A stretch of 64,000 nt of DNA. Source: an uncultured Nioella sp. (GTDB taxonomy: Bacteria > Pseudomonadota > Alphaproteobacteria > Rhodobacterales > Rhodobacteraceae). How positions within the stretch are numbered: the stretch's first letter is position 1; every line of letters begins with the position of its first letter. The stretch covers positions 687,001 to 751,000 of the forward strand of contig CANMJH010000002.1 in assembly GCA_947498125.1 (NCBI GenBank), in the 5' to 3' direction. The translations under genes were made by a program, and so were the position numbers. Shown one piece after another: positions 16,189-25,559 of the stretch. A model generated the notes under the pieces. It had not been told where the DNA came from, ran no database searches, and saw only the letters and a list, made by a program, of their open reading frames with translations.

Positions 16189-18078
16189 ATGATCAGATCA
16201 CTCGCCCAGACCCGTTCAAAAGCGCCCGTAATAGCCGCGCTCAGTTTTGCTTTTGTAGGGTCGATCGCCAACCCATCCTTTGCGGATGCCCATGAAGAGC
16301 TGACGCATAGTCACGGGATTTCAACGTTTGGCGACCTTAGATATGGACCTGATTTCGAACATCTCGATTATGTGAATGTAGATGCCCCGCGTGGCGGCGA
16401 GCTGTCATTCTCGTGGTCTTCTGGCGGGTTCGATTCGATCCATCCCTATACACGGCAAGGCCGGGCGCCGGTGGCAGCAAATATCTTTTTTGAGGCGATG
16501 CTCGAGGGAACCTATGACGAAGTCGGGTCGGCCTATTGTTTGCTTTGCGAAGAAATGGCCTATCCCGAGGACCGCTCCTACGTGATCTTCACGATCAGAG
16601 AAGAGGCCCGATTCTCAGACGGCACGCCGGTCTTGGCCCAAGATGCCCTCTTCAGCTACGAAATTCTGCGCGACGAAGGATTGCCCTCTTTCCGTGCCGG
16701 GATCGGTTTGACCATTGAAAGCGCAGAAGTGCTGGATGACCGACGTATCCGATTCAACTTCAATCCCGAAAGCCCGCTTAGGGGCCGCATCCAATCGGCC
16801 GGCGGTCTGCCCGTTTTTTCCGAGGCGAGTCATATCGCTTCGGGTATCCCCTTCAGCGATTCGCGGCTGGAGCCATTGATCGGTTCGTCGGCTTATGTGC
16901 TGGGCTCGATCGACCCGAACCAGCAAGTGATCTATGAACGCAATCCTGATTGGTGGGGCAATGATCTGCCCATCAATATCGGGCGGTATAATTATGATAG
17001 CATCCGCATTGAATATTATGGCGATGCAAGTGCCGCATTCGAAGGGTTTGCCGCTGGCAATTACACATTCCGTCAGGAAAGCAGTTCGGCGCAATGGGCC
17101 ACTGCCTATGATTTTGACAAGGTCACGAATGGCATCATTATTCGCGATACCCTGCCGGACGGGAATATCTCGCCCGGCCAAAGCTTTGTGATCAACCTGC
17201 GCCGTCCGCAATTCCAGGACCCGCGTGTGCGTCAGGCTATTGGCCTGATGTTCAACTTCGAATGGACCAATGAGACGCTCTTTTACGGTCTCTACGCGCC
17301 CATCGAATCTTTCTGGCAAAACGTGGATCACCTTACGGCGTCAGGCCTGCCAGAGGGCGAAGAACTGGCGCTGCTTGAACCCTTGCGGGAGCATCTGATC
17401 CCAGAAGTATTCGAAGAAGAGCCCTTTGCCTTCCCCACGTCCGATCCTGACCGTGCCTTTGATCGTCGGCAAGCGCGCCGCGCGTTGGGGCTTTTGGAAG
17501 AGGCCGGCTGGGTTCCCGGCGATGATGGTCTGTTGCGCAATGCAGATGGCGAAGTGCTTGAGATCGAGTTCCTCAACTCCAGCCCGCTTTTTGATCGCAT
17601 CATCAATCCTTATGTCGAGAACTTGCGGAACATCGGTTTTGATGCGCGGCTGACGCGGGTCGACAATGCCCAGTTTACCGAGCGTGAGCGCAGTCAGGAC
17701 TTCGATATCATCACCGATCACTTCCCAATGGCAACGGAACCCGGATCGGGCCTCCGTCAATATTTCCATTCAGTACAGGGTGAAAACTCGCTCTTTAACC
17801 CTGCGGGAGTGTCCAGTCCGGCCATCGATGTATTGGTCGAAGCGGCCGTTGCAGCAGAGACCCAAGAGGAGTTGAATGTTGCCGTGCGCGCGCTGGACCG
17901 TGTTCTTCGTTGGGAACGGTTCCGCGTGCCGCAATGGGACAACCCGAACTATTGGTTCGCCTATTACGATTTCTACCGTCACCCGGAAGAATTGCCGCCT
18001 TATTCGTCTGGTTTCCTAGATGTTTGGTGGATCGATCAAGACGCCGAAGCCGCCTTGCGCGACGCAGGAGCGTTTTAA
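16189..18078 (+). CDS. yejA: Peptide ABC transporter substrate-binding protein YejA
   Basis: 629 residues, family 5 extracellular solute-binding protein. A signal peptide (cleavage near SFA-DAHEE, about residue 33) is followed by HGISTFGDLRYGPDFEHLDY, a YejA-type opening. Long stretches of the family follow, including RVRQAIGLMFNFEWTNETLF and RRALGLLEEAGW near the C-terminal lobe. It delivers oligopeptides in the periplasm to the YejBEF importer, and in enterobacteria Yej also takes up microcin C. An AACTCGGAGG ribosome site precedes the ATG. It is the first gene of a yejABEF operon, separated from yejB by six bases. Confidence 0.93.
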   Translation: MIRSLAQTRSKAPVIAALSFAFVGSIANPSFADAHEELTHSHGISTFGDLRYGPDFEHLDYVNVDAPRGGELSFSWSSGGFDSIHPYTRQGRAPVAANIFFEAMLEGTYDEVGSAYCLLCEEMAYPEDRSYVIFTIREEARFSDGTPVLAQDALFSYEILRDEGLPSFRAGIGLTIESAEVLDDRRIRFNFNPESPLRGRIQSAGGLPVFSEASHIASGIPFSDSRLEPLIGSSAYVLGSIDPNQQVIYERNPDWWGNDLPINIGRYNYDSIRIEYYGDASAAFEGFAAGNYTFRQESSSAQWATAYDFDKVTNGIIIRDTLPDGNISPGQSFVINLRRPQFQDPRVRQAIGLMFNFEWTNETLFYGLYAPIESFWQNVDHLTASGLPEGEELALLEPLREHLIPEVFEEEPFAFPTSDPDRAFDRRQARRALGLLEEAGWVPGDDGLLRNADGEVLEIEFLNSSPLFDRIINPYVENLRNIGFDARLTRVDNAQFTERERSQDFDIITDHFPMATEPGSGLRQYFHSVQGENSLFNPAGVSSPAIDVLVEAAVAAETQEELNVAVRALDRVLRWERFRVPQWDNPNYWFAYYDFYRHPEELPPYSSGFLDVWWIDQDAEAALRDAGAF

Positions 18079-18084
18079 GACATC

Positions 18085-19239
18085 ATGGGCGCTTATATCG
18101 TCAGACGAATTTTGCTGATGATCCCAACTTTGCTGGGGATCATGATTATCAACTTTGCGCTGGTTCAATTTGTGCCCGGCGGTCCAATTGACCAGATCTT
18201 GGCCCAACTTGAGGGGGAAGGTGATGCCTTCGCGACAATCTCTGGCTCTGGCTCAGAAGCCGGAGCGCTGGATCTCGGAGGGGAAGATGCCTATGTCGGC
18301 GGGCGCGGTTTGCCTGCGGATTTCATCGCTGAACTTGAAGTGGAATTTCACTTCGCCCGCATCGTTTGTGCCCCAGGATTTGAAGGCGAACCTAATATCG
18401 AGAACGACGCGTGCGAGACCCAGCCAATCCCCCTGATGGAACGTTTCGGCCTGATGATTTGGGATTACATAAATTTTGATTTCGGCGAGAGCTATTTCCG
18501 TTCGATCTCGGTTGTGGATCTGGTGATCGAGAAATTGCCGGTCTCAATCTCGCTTGGCCTTTGGTCGACCTTGGCAGCCTACTTTGTTTCAATCCCACTG
18601 GGCATTCGAAAAGCGGTGCGGGATGGTTCGTCTTTTGACACCTGGACGTCTGGCCTGATTATCGTCGGCTACGCGATTCCAGGGTTTCTGTTTGCGATCA
18701 TGTTGCTGGTTCTCTTCGCAGGCGGGCGCTATTGGCAAGTCTTCCCGCTCAGAGGGCTCACCTCAGACGGGTTCGACGACATGACGATGCTTCAGCAAAT
18801 TGGCGATTATTTTTGGCACATCGCATTGCCGGTCATTGCGTCCACCATTTCGGCCTTTGCCACATTGACGCTTTTGACCAAGAACAGTTTTCTGGATGAG
18901 ATCCGAAAACAATATGTGATGACGGCGCGTGCCAAAGGGCTGACCGAACGCCGTGTGCTCTATGGGCATGTCTTCCGCAATGGTATGTTGATTGTCGTCG
19001 CTGGTTTTCCGTCATTGTTCCTTTCCGTTTTCTTCACCGGTAGCTTGATAATCGAGACGATCTTTTCGCTCGATGGGATGGGCCGAATGGCCTATGAGGC
19101 TGCGATTACGCGGGACTACCCGGTCATCTTCGGCTCGCTTTTTGTTTTCGGGATTGTCGGGCTGATCGTCGGGCTCATGTCCGATCTGGTCTATGTGTTG
19201 GTCGATCCGCGTATCGACTTTGAAGCGCGGAGGGTTTGA
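18085..19239 (+). CDS. yejB: Peptide ABC transporter permease YejB
   Basis: 384 residues. N-terminal membrane helix (RILLMIPTLLGIMIINFALV) followed by FVPGGPIDQI, a soluble insert of about 90 residues typical of YejB but slightly longer here, then LPVSISLGLWSTLAAYFVSI and the permease core with the EAA-like loop MTARAKGLTERRVLYGHVFR and the conserved end YVLVDPRIDFEARR. Forms the inner-membrane channel with YejE. Confidence 0.95.
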   Translation: MGAYIVRRILLMIPTLLGIMIINFALVQFVPGGPIDQILAQLEGEGDAFATISGSGSEAGALDLGGEDAYVGGRGLPADFIAELEVEFHFARIVCAPGFEGEPNIENDACETQPIPLMERFGLMIWDYINFDFGESYFRSISVVDLVIEKLPVSISLGLWSTLAAYFVSIPLGIRKAVRDGSSFDTWTSGLIIVGYAIPGFLFAIMLLVLFAGGRYWQVFPLRGLTSDGFDDMTMLQQIGDYFWHIALPVIASTISAFATLTLLTKNSFLDEIRKQYVMTARAKGLTERRVLYGHVFRNGMLIVVAGFPSLFLSVFFTGSLIIETIFSLDGMGRMAYEAAITRDYPVIFGSLFVFGIVGLIVGLMSDLVYVLVDPRIDFEARRV

Positions 19240-19243
19240 CGAT

Positions 19244-20365
19244 ATGGCCCTTATCAAACTCAACCCACTGAACCAGCGCCGACTGCGCAATTTCAAGGCA
19301 AACCGCCGGGCGTTCTGGTCGCTTTGGATCTTCTGTTTTCTGTTCTTTTTATCACTCTTTGCAGAGTTTTTGGCAAATGACAGACCTTTACTGGTCAATT
19401 ACCGCGGCGAGATGCACGTCCCGGTTTTGAATTTCTATCCCGAAACGGCCTTCGGGGGTGATTTCAGGACTGAGGCCGTCTATCGGGATATCGAGGTTCA
19501 ATGCCTGATTATTTCAGGCGGGCTGGAGGATTGCTGGGACGATCCGGAAACAGTGATCGAAGCTGCGCAAAACGGAGCGTTGGCAGAAAGCGTTGAAGAT
19601 TTCCAACAAGGTTGGATTCTTTGGCCGCCGGTGCGCTACTCGTTTAACACCGTTGCAGATATCGGCCGTGCGGCGCCGTCGCCTCCTGATGATAACCACA
19701 TTCTGGGCACTGATGACACGGCGCGAGACGTCATGGCACGGGTGATCTATGGGTTCCGTGTCAGTGTTCTGTTCACATTGGTTGTGACCTTAGCGACATC
19801 GGTTATCGGCATCGCAGCCGGGGCTGTGCAAGGCTATTTTGGCGGTCTAATTGATCTTCTGTTTCAGCGCTTTATCGAGATCTGGTCCGGTATCCCTTCG
19901 CTTTATATCATCATTATCGTGGCATCGATTTTCACAATGAATTTTTGGCTATTGGCGGGGTTGATGACCGCCTTTGGTTGGATGGCACTTGTGGGTGTTG
20001 TAAGGGCAGAGTTTCTTCGGGCGCGGAATTTCGAATATGTCCGCGCTGCCCGCGCCTTGGGCGTGCGCGACCGGGTCATCATGTTCCGGCACGTTTTGCC
20101 GAACGCCATGGTCGCCTCGCTAACGCTTTTGCCGTTCATTGTGACTGGAAATATTGCAGCGCTGGCCAGTCTTGATTTTCTGGGCTTCGGTCTACCCTCA
20201 TCAGAACCTTCATTGGGTGAGCTGACGTTGCAGGCCAAACGCAACCTACAGGCCCCATGGTTGGGCTTTACTGCCTTCTTTACCTTCGCTGTGATGCTGT
20301 CCCTACTAGTCTTCATTTTTGAGGGTGTCAGGGACGCGTTTGATCCAAGGAAGACATTCCAATGA
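19244..20365 (+). CDS. yejE: Peptide ABC transporter permease YejE
   Basis: 373 residues, starting MALIKLNPLNQRRLRNFKAN; GGAGGG about ten bases upstream supports this ATG, five bases after the yejB stop, rather than in-frame starts inside yejB. N-terminal helix (FWSLWIFCFLFFLSLFAEFL), a periplasmic loop, the motif ILGTDDTARDVMARVIYGFR, and the EAA loop VRAARALGVRDRVIMFRHVL. C-terminal FEGVRDAFDPRKTFQ is typical of the family. It pairs with YejB, and its stop overlaps the start of yejF by four bases. Confidence 0.95.
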   Translation: MALIKLNPLNQRRLRNFKANRRAFWSLWIFCFLFFLSLFAEFLANDRPLLVNYRGEMHVPVLNFYPETAFGGDFRTEAVYRDIEVQCLIISGGLEDCWDDPETVIEAAQNGALAESVEDFQQGWILWPPVRYSFNTVADIGRAAPSPPDDNHILGTDDTARDVMARVIYGFRVSVLFTLVVTLATSVIGIAAGAVQGYFGGLIDLLFQRFIEIWSGIPSLYIIIIVASIFTMNFWLLAGLMTAFGWMALVGVVRAEFLRARNFEYVRAARALGVRDRVIMFRHVLPNAMVASLTLLPFIVTGNIAALASLDFLGFGLPSSEPSLGELTLQAKRNLQAPWLGFTAFFTFAVMLSLLVFIFEGVRDAFDPRKTFQ

Positions 20366-21960
20366 GCTTGCTTGAGGTCAAAAACCTGCGCGTTTCGTTC
20401 CGCCAGGACGGCAAGGTATTTGAGGCCGTGAAAGGCGTCAGTTTTTCCGTTGAGTCCAGCGAAACTGTTGCCTTGGTCGGCGAATCCGGGTCAGGAAAAT
20501 CTGTGACGGCCCTTTCGACGGTGTCACTTTTGGGCGAGAACGCGATGGTCGAAGGCTCGGTCACGTATGGTGGCACAGAGATGGTTGGCGCGCCTGAACG
20601 CGACCTGCGCCGGGTGCGGGGCAATGACATTAGCTTTATTTTCCAAGAGCCGATGACATCGTTGAATCCGCTCCACACCCTCGAAAAGCAATTGGGTGAA
20701 AGCCTGTCGTTGCATCAGGGCCTAAGCGGCGCGGCCGCGCGGGAACGGATCATCGAGCTTCTGACCAAGGTTGGAATTCGTGAGCCCGAATCCCGGCTGG
20801 GTTCGTACCCACATCAGTTATCCGGAGGGCAGCGTCAGCGTGTGATGATTGCGATGGCGCTTGCCAACGGCCCTGAATTGTTGGTCGCGGATGAACCAAC
20901 CACTGCGCTTGACGTGACAATTCAGGCGCAAATCCTCGAGCTTTTGGCAGACCTAAAGCGTAGTGAGGGGATGAGCCTTTTGTTCATTACCCATGACCTT
21001 GGCATCGTGCGCAAAATCGCCGACCGGGTCTGCGTCATGAAAGACGGCGAGATCGTAGAAACTGGCCCAACAGCCGAGATTTTCGATAACCCGCGCCACC
21101 CATACACACAAACCTTGCTGGCGGCTGAACCCACTGGCGCGCCTTACCCAGTGCCAGATTTCGCAAAAGAGATTTTGGCGACAGAAAACCTCAAAATCTG
21201 GTTCCCAATTCAAAAGGGCCTGCTGAAGCGCACGGTTGGGCATGTGAAGGCCGTCAACGATGCCACCCTTCGGCTGAAGGAAGGCGAAACCCTTGGCATT
21301 GTCGGCGAGTCAGGGTCTGGCAAAACGACGTTGGCACTGGCGATTATGCGGCTTCTCTCCTCAGAAGGGGACATCATGTTTATGCGGCAAGAGCTGCATA
21401 ATTGGACCGAGCGCCGTATCCGGTCGATCCGCAAAGATATGCAGATCGTCTTTCAGGATCCCTATGGATCGCTCAGCCCGCGGATGACGGTTGAACAGGT
21501 CATCGCAGAAGGCCTGAGCGTACATGACGTGCCGGGAAGCCATGATAAGCGCGGGCTGGTGGCTGAAACCATGCGTGAGGTGGGCCTCGAACCAGAAATG
21601 ATGGATCGTTACCCGCATGAATTTTCCGGCGGTCAGCGCCAACGTATCGCAATCGCTCGGGCGATGATCCTTAAACCGAAACTACTTGTTCTGGACGAGC
21701 CAACCTCGGCGCTTGATATGACGGTTCAGGTGCAGATCGTTGAGTTGCTGCGGGACCTTCAACGCAAACATGGGTTGGCGTATCTTTTCATCAGTCACGA
21801 CCTTCGGGTTGTCCGAGCCCTTAGCCATAAGGTGATCGTGATGAAGCAAGGGGATGTCGTAGAGGCGGGCGAAGCCGCACAAATTTTTGCGTCGCCCAAA
21901 ACGGCATATACTCGCGAATTGATGGCGGCGGCGTTGAATTTGGATAGTAAGGCGGGCTGA
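20362..21960 (+). CDS. yejF: Peptide ABC transporter ATPase YejF (two fused NBDs)
   Basis: 532 residues with two complete ABC ATPase domains in one chain. First: Walker A GESGSGKS, Q-loop FIFQEPMTSLNPL, signature LSGGQRQR, Walker B LLVADEPTTALD. Second: Walker A GESGSGKTT, Q-loop IVFQDPYGSLSPR, signature FSGGQRQR, Walker B LLVLDEPTSALD. One polypeptide can thus supply both nucleotide sites of the Yej importer. Translation is probably coupled to yejE through an ATGA overlap. Confidence 0.96.
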   Translation: MSLLEVKNLRVSFRQDGKVFEAVKGVSFSVESSETVALVGESGSGKSVTALSTVSLLGENAMVEGSVTYGGTEMVGAPERDLRRVRGNDISFIFQEPMTSLNPLHTLEKQLGESLSLHQGLSGAAARERIIELLTKVGIREPESRLGSYPHQLSGGQRQRVMIAMALANGPELLVADEPTTALDVTIQAQILELLADLKRSEGMSLLFITHDLGIVRKIADRVCVMKDGEIVETGPTAEIFDNPRHPYTQTLLAAEPTGAPYPVPDFAKEILATENLKIWFPIQKGLLKRTVGHVKAVNDATLRLKEGETLGIVGESGSGKTTLALAIMRLLSSEGDIMFMRQELHNWTERRIRSIRKDMQIVFQDPYGSLSPRMTVEQVIAEGLSVHDVPGSHDKRGLVAETMREVGLEPEMMDRYPHEFSGGQRQRIAIARAMILKPKLLVLDEPTSALDMTVQVQIVELLRDLQRKHGLAYLFISHDLRVVRALSHKVIVMKQGDVVEAGEAAQIFASPKTAYTRELMAAALNLDSKAG

Positions 21961-21971
21961 GCGTTGAGGCA

Positions 21972-22000
21972 GATCCGGGGCGATTATTTTGCCCGGGATC
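21972..22000. terminator. Hairpin between convergent yejF and hemN
   Basis: GATCCGGGGC-gattatttt-GCCCGGGATC forms a 10-bp stem with one G-G mismatch, eleven bases past the yejF stop. It lacks a T tract, so termination in either direction is likely but not certain. Confidence 0.55.
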
Positions 22001-22026
22001 CGCGAAGGCTTTCGTCTGTTGATGGC

Positions 22027-23382
22027 TTAGATCGCCGTGCTGTGACTTTCTTCATGGCGTTCATATTCATCGAACCGACTTGCGATCATTCGAGTCAGCG
22101 CATGGGCCTTGGGCAGGATCACCATTCGATCTGAAGTAAGGTCAATCAGCCCCGGGTAATCGCGTGCGACGGTAAAGAACTGAGGATACAGCGTGCCGGG
22201 GGCGATGCCGAATTCTTGCGACAGCTTGGTCAGATCAACCGCGAAGTCGCACATCAGCATCTCGATTATTCGGGCCTGAAGGCGGTCATTTCCCGAAAAA
22301 GCATGGCCGCGGGATGTCGCAAATTGCCCCGCGCGAACCGCCTTTTGGTAGGCCGCAGTGGCGGGCGCGTTTTGGGCATAACCTTGCGGGAACCGCGAAA
22401 TGGCCGATGCGCCTAGGCCAATAAGGACGTCACAAATGTCGTCCGTATAGCCTTGGAAATTCCGCCGTAACCGCCCCTCATTGGCGGCGCGCGCCAGACC
22501 ATCTTCCGGCTGCGCGAAGTGGTCGATGCCAATCGCCTGATATCCATCCCATTCAAAAATCTGACTGGCGGCATCGAAAAGTTCCAGCCGCTCAGTGGGG
22601 GTTGGCAGCGCATCGGTTGGGATCATTGCCTGACGTCGGGCCATCCACGGCACATGCGCATAGCCATAAAGCGCCACCCGGCTGGGAGAGAGCGACAGCA
22701 ACATTTGCACCGATTCCGAGATCCGCCCAACACTTTGATCGGGAAGGCCGTAAAGAATATCAGCATTCAGAGCCGTGACGCCGCGCGCCCTTAACCCTTC
22801 AACGGCAGCGCGCGTGACGTCATAGCTTTGAATCCGGCCGATGGTTTTTTGGATCTCTGGGTTAAAATCCTGAACCCCGATCGACGCGCGCGAAAGGCCC
22901 GCCGCCGTCAATGCATCAAGGCGGGCATCGTCAATTTCGTTGGGATCGATTTCAACAGAGAAATCCAAGGTCTCGGCAATCGGCAAGCAGGCTTTCACAT
23001 GTTCCGCCAAATCCGCAATGGCGCCGGCATTCAGCAATGTCGGAGTGCCGCCGCCCCAATGGACGCGGGCAACCTCAACCCCGTCTGGCAATCTCACTGC
23101 AAGCAGGTCGACCTCTTTTTTTAGCGTTTCAAGATAGGCCATCACAGGCTCATCTGATCGTACCCCTTGTGTCCGGCAGGCACAGAACCAACACAGTCTG
23201 CGGCAAAATGGGACATGCAAGTAGAGGGACACCCGCGAGCCTGCTGGAATCTGGTCTATCCATTTAGAAAATAAACTCGAATCGACCGCATCCGTAAATT
23301 TCGTCGCGGGCGGATAGCTTGTATAGCGCGGCACTTTGGCATCGAAGAGGCCAAGCCGCTTAAGTTGCGCAAGATGTTCCAT
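22027..23382 (-). CDS. hemN: Oxygen-independent coproporphyrinogen III oxidase
   Basis: 451 residues from the ATG at 23382 (a TTG 27 bases upstream is the alternative). Typical opening KRLGLFDAKVPRYTSYPPAT, then the radical SAM cluster motif CRRLCWFCAC (CxxxCxxC, followed by C), VHWGGGTPTLL, SVEIDPNEID and GLPDQSVGRI. It converts coproporphyrinogen III to protoporphyrinogen IX without oxygen, complementing the oxygen-dependent hemF in this window. It is divergent from fnrL, with an FNR box 35 bases upstream of the ATG, so anaerobic induction by FnrL is expected. Confidence 0.95.
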   Translation of the reverse strand: MEHLAQLKRLGLFDAKVPRYTSYPPATKFTDAVDSSLFSKWIDQIPAGSRVSLYLHVPFCRRLCWFCACRTQGVRSDEPVMAYLETLKKEVDLLAVRLPDGVEVARVHWGGGTPTLLNAGAIADLAEHVKACLPIAETLDFSVEIDPNEIDDARLDALTAAGLSRASIGVQDFNPEIQKTIGRIQSYDVTRAAVEGLRARGVTALNADILYGLPDQSVGRISESVQMLLSLSPSRVALYGYAHVPWMARRQAMIPTDALPTPTERLELFDAASQIFEWDGYQAIGIDHFAQPEDGLARAANEGRLRRNFQGYTDDICDVLIGLGASAISRFPQGYAQNAPATAAYQKAVRAGQFATSRGHAFSGNDRLQARIIEMLMCDFAVDLTKLSQEFGIAPGTLYPQFFTVARDYPGLIDLTSDRMVILPKAHALTRMIASRFDEYERHEESHSTAI

Positions 23383-23417
23383 TGCGATAGCGTACCGGGG
23401 TGCAGACAACCCCGTCC

Positions 23418-23431
23418 TTGATCAAGATCAA
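23418..23431. promoter_or_regulatory. FNR box between hemN and fnrL
   Basis: TTGATCAAGATCAA is an exact match to the TTGAT-N4-ATCAA consensus. If used for hemN at -41.5, transcription would begin almost at the hemN ATG. On the fnrL side, no -10 element fits that geometry, so autorepression is more likely there. Confidence 0.92.
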
Positions 23432-23464
23432 ACGGCACCAGTCTGATGAAGCCAGGAAAAGATA

Positions 23465-24211
23465 ATGAGCGTCAGCGCCACCGACATCCCAAATATCAAA
23501 TGCTCAAGCTGCCCGATCCGTCATCGCGCCGTCTGTTCGCGTTGCGAAGCAGAAGAGCTGGATGCCCTGGAAAAGATAAAATACTACAAAAGCTTTGAGG
23601 CTGGTCAGACGATTGTTTGGGCGGGCGATAAGATGGATTTCGTGGCTTCGGTTGTGTCTGGTGTGGCTGCTTTGACGCAAACGATGGAGGATGGTCGACG
23701 CCAAATGGTCGGCCTGTTGCTGCCAAGTGATTTTGTGGGTCGGCCCAATCGCGACGAAGCGGCATATGACGTGACCGCGACCAGCGATGTGACTTTGTGC
23801 TGTTTTCGACGCAAGCCTTTTCACAAGTTGCTGGAAGACACGCCCCATGTCAGTCAGCGTTTGCTGGAAATGACATTGGACGAGCTGGACGCGGCCCGCG
23901 AATGGATGCTGCTTTTGGGCCGGAAAACCGCCCGGGAAAAAATTGCGAGTTTTCTATCTATCTTGGCGCGCCGTGGCACGACCGAGAATAATCTGGCGGG
24001 GCTTGATTCGGTTGAATTTGATTTGCCGCTGACGCGTGAGGCGATGGCTGATTACCTTGGTTTGACCTTGGAAACGGTCAGCCGTCAAATGTCAGCGCTG
24101 AAACGGGATGGGGTTATCACCCTGTCTGGAAAACGGCATGTGATCGTGCCGGATATGCATATTTTGCTGAATGAAACCGGCGATGACGCCGATGGCGGAA
24201 TGCTGGTCTAA
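23465..24211 (+). CDS. fnrL: FNR-type oxygen-sensing regulator FnrL
   Basis: 248 residues of the CRP/FNR family. N-terminal cysteines 13, 16, 24 and 27 (IKCSSCPIRHRAVCSRC), plus Cys in TLCCFRRK, fit a 4Fe-4S cluster. A cyclic-nucleotide-like barrel follows, then a dimer helix (DELDAAREWMLLLGRKTARE) and the HTH with ETVSRQ, carrying the Glu-Ser-Arg contacts that read TTGAT half sites. An AGGAAAAGATA ribosome site precedes the ATG. The four matching boxes in this window (hemN/fnrL, usp, ccoN, ccoG) are its likely local targets. Confidence 0.95.
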   Translation: MSVSATDIPNIKCSSCPIRHRAVCSRCEAEELDALEKIKYYKSFEAGQTIVWAGDKMDFVASVVSGVAALTQTMEDGRRQMVGLLLPSDFVGRPNRDEAAYDVTATSDVTLCCFRRKPFHKLLEDTPHVSQRLLEMTLDELDAAREWMLLLGRKTAREKIASFLSILARRGTTENNLAGLDSVEFDLPLTREAMADYLGLTLETVSRQMSALKRDGVITLSGKRHVIVPDMHILLNETGDDADGGMLV

Positions 24212-24379
24212 ATAAAATTCAGATGCTGGCCCAGTCAGTGAAAATCTGGCCGCGTGGTGCGGGGCTGGTGGCTGTTACGCGGCGATCTGCGGCTTTGGGA
24301 AGGTCGGCGATGATGGCGGCGGGGCGGGGGGCGCGGTGGGCAGTGCAGAACATTGGGTTAGTCCTTAAATCTGTTGGGT

Positions 24380-24402
24380 CTAATCTCTGAGAATCAGATT
24401 AG
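24380..24402. repeat. Inverted repeat in the fnrL-usp gap
   Basis: CTAATCT-ctgagaatc-AGATTAG, a perfect 7-bp inverted repeat in an AT-rich stretch 170 bases past fnrL. There is no T tract. The rest of the gap (24212-24444) shows no coding sequence that I can support. Confidence 0.4.
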
Positions 24403-24444
24403 TGTAAAAATAACACTTATGCAAGCATTATGCGTTGAACCCAC

Positions 24445-24480
24445 AAAAAAGGGGCCAAATCACTTATGCGACCCGGCCCC
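24445..24480 (-). terminator. Rho-independent terminator of usp
   Basis: On the minus strand GGGGCC, an 18-base loop and GGCCCC are followed by TTTTTT, about 20 bases after the usp stop. Confidence 0.8.
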
Positions 24481-24500
24481 AATTACCCTATTTTATGTCC

Positions 24501-25340
24501 CTAATGCGCCATCAACACCGGCAGGCTGGCTTGCTCGAGCAAGTTGCGTGTTGCGCCGCCCAAGATGGCTTCTCGGAACCGCGAATGCCCGTAGGCGCCC
24601 ATCACCAACAGATCGGCATTTTGTTCAACGGCATGACGCTCGATAATGTCCGAGATGCGATGAGTGGTTTTCGGAATGACCGAGATTGTCACCTTTGCTC
24701 CGTGACGCGTCAGCAGTTTCGACAACTCTGAGCCAGGGTCAGCGCGATCCGCGCTATGAGGGGCAGGATCGACGATTAGAAGGTCCACCTCGTCTGCGGC
24801 AGCCAGCAAAGGCAGCGCTTGGCGTGCGGCAGTCATCGCTTCGATGCTTTCATTCCAAGCCAATGTAATGCGTTTGGGCATTTCCAATGGGGTATCATCT
24901 TCGGGTAAAACAATGACCGGGGCACGGCCCTGGAACAGCGCGGCCTCGATAACGGCAGGCGCGTCAAAGCTGCGCGTTTGGCCATAAGGGCGCGGAAGGA
25001 TCACGATGTCAGTAAACCGGGCCCGTTCGGCAACGACCGCAGACACAGCCGTGTTTTGGGCGACAATGTTTTCAACAGTCCAAGGCACTTCTGTACGGGC
25101 AAGACGCAGGCGCGCGGCCTCTTCAAGGCGGTCCGCCTCTTCGCGGGCCATTGCCATCGTATGCTCGGTAACAAGCGCAGCAGTACCAGCCGCGTAATAG
25201 CCTGTTTGAGTGCGATCAATGCCAAGACATAAGACATCAAGATGAGCGCCATTGGCCCGTGCAAAGGGCAGGGCGGCCTCCAGAACCGGGCCCACATCGA
25301 TGGGATCGGACAGGATGGTCAAAATGGATTTGTAAGCCAT
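24501..25340 (-). CDS. Universal stress protein (tandem Usp domains)
   Basis: 279 residues with two Usp domains: MAYKSILTILSDPIDVGPVL opens the first, and the second ends with the nucleotide-binding loop GAYGHSRFREAILGGATRN followed by LLEQASLPVLMAH. Tandem UspE-like proteins bind ATP and help survival in growth arrest or low oxygen. An AGGAGG ribosome site lies seven bases before the ATG. An FNR-like box about 62 bases upstream places it in the low-oxygen regulon, and it is divergent from ccoN. Confidence 0.92.
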   Translation of the reverse strand: MAYKSILTILSDPIDVGPVLEAALPFARANGAHLDVLCLGIDRTQTGYYAAGTAALVTEHTMAMAREEADRLEEAARLRLARTEVPWTVENIVAQNTAVSAVVAERARFTDIVILPRPYGQTRSFDAPAVIEAALFQGRAPVIVLPEDDTPLEMPKRITLAWNESIEAMTAARQALPLLAAADEVDLLIVDPAPHSADRADPGSELSKLLTRHGAKVTISVIPKTTHRISDIIERHAVEQNADLLVMGAYGHSRFREAILGGATRNLLEQASLPVLMAH

Positions 25341-25395
25341 TGGTAGTCCTCCTTTAGGTATGGCTAAACCCTATGCCGTGCCACCAAGGCGCGCC

Positions 25396-25409
25396 TTGAC
25401 CTGCGTCAA
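25396..25409 (-). promoter_or_regulatory. FNR-type box, usp promoter
   Basis: TTGACCTGCGTCAA, a symmetric TTGAC-N4-GTCAA site. At -41.5 it would give a start near 25361 and a leader of about 20 nt that still contains the usp ribosome site. Confidence 0.8.
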
Positions 25410-25452
25410 ACTGGCTTTGCCCCAGACAACAATTTCGGCTGTTTTCCAAAAC

Positions 25453-25466
25453 TTGACATGGATCAA
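25453..25466 (+). promoter_or_regulatory. FNR box, ccoNOQP promoter
   Basis: TTGACATGGATCAA fits TTGAC-N4-ATCAA, as known upstream of ccoN in Rhodobacter relatives. It lies about 100 bases before the ccoN ATG. Confidence 0.88.
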
Positions 25467-25559
25467 GGCTTTGCCCCGGCATCTGCGCGATCAGAGGCTC
25501 AGATGGAACCGTTTCGGGCGCTTGTTGAGTCGTTCCGAAGTAGAACAGAGGGACGATCA

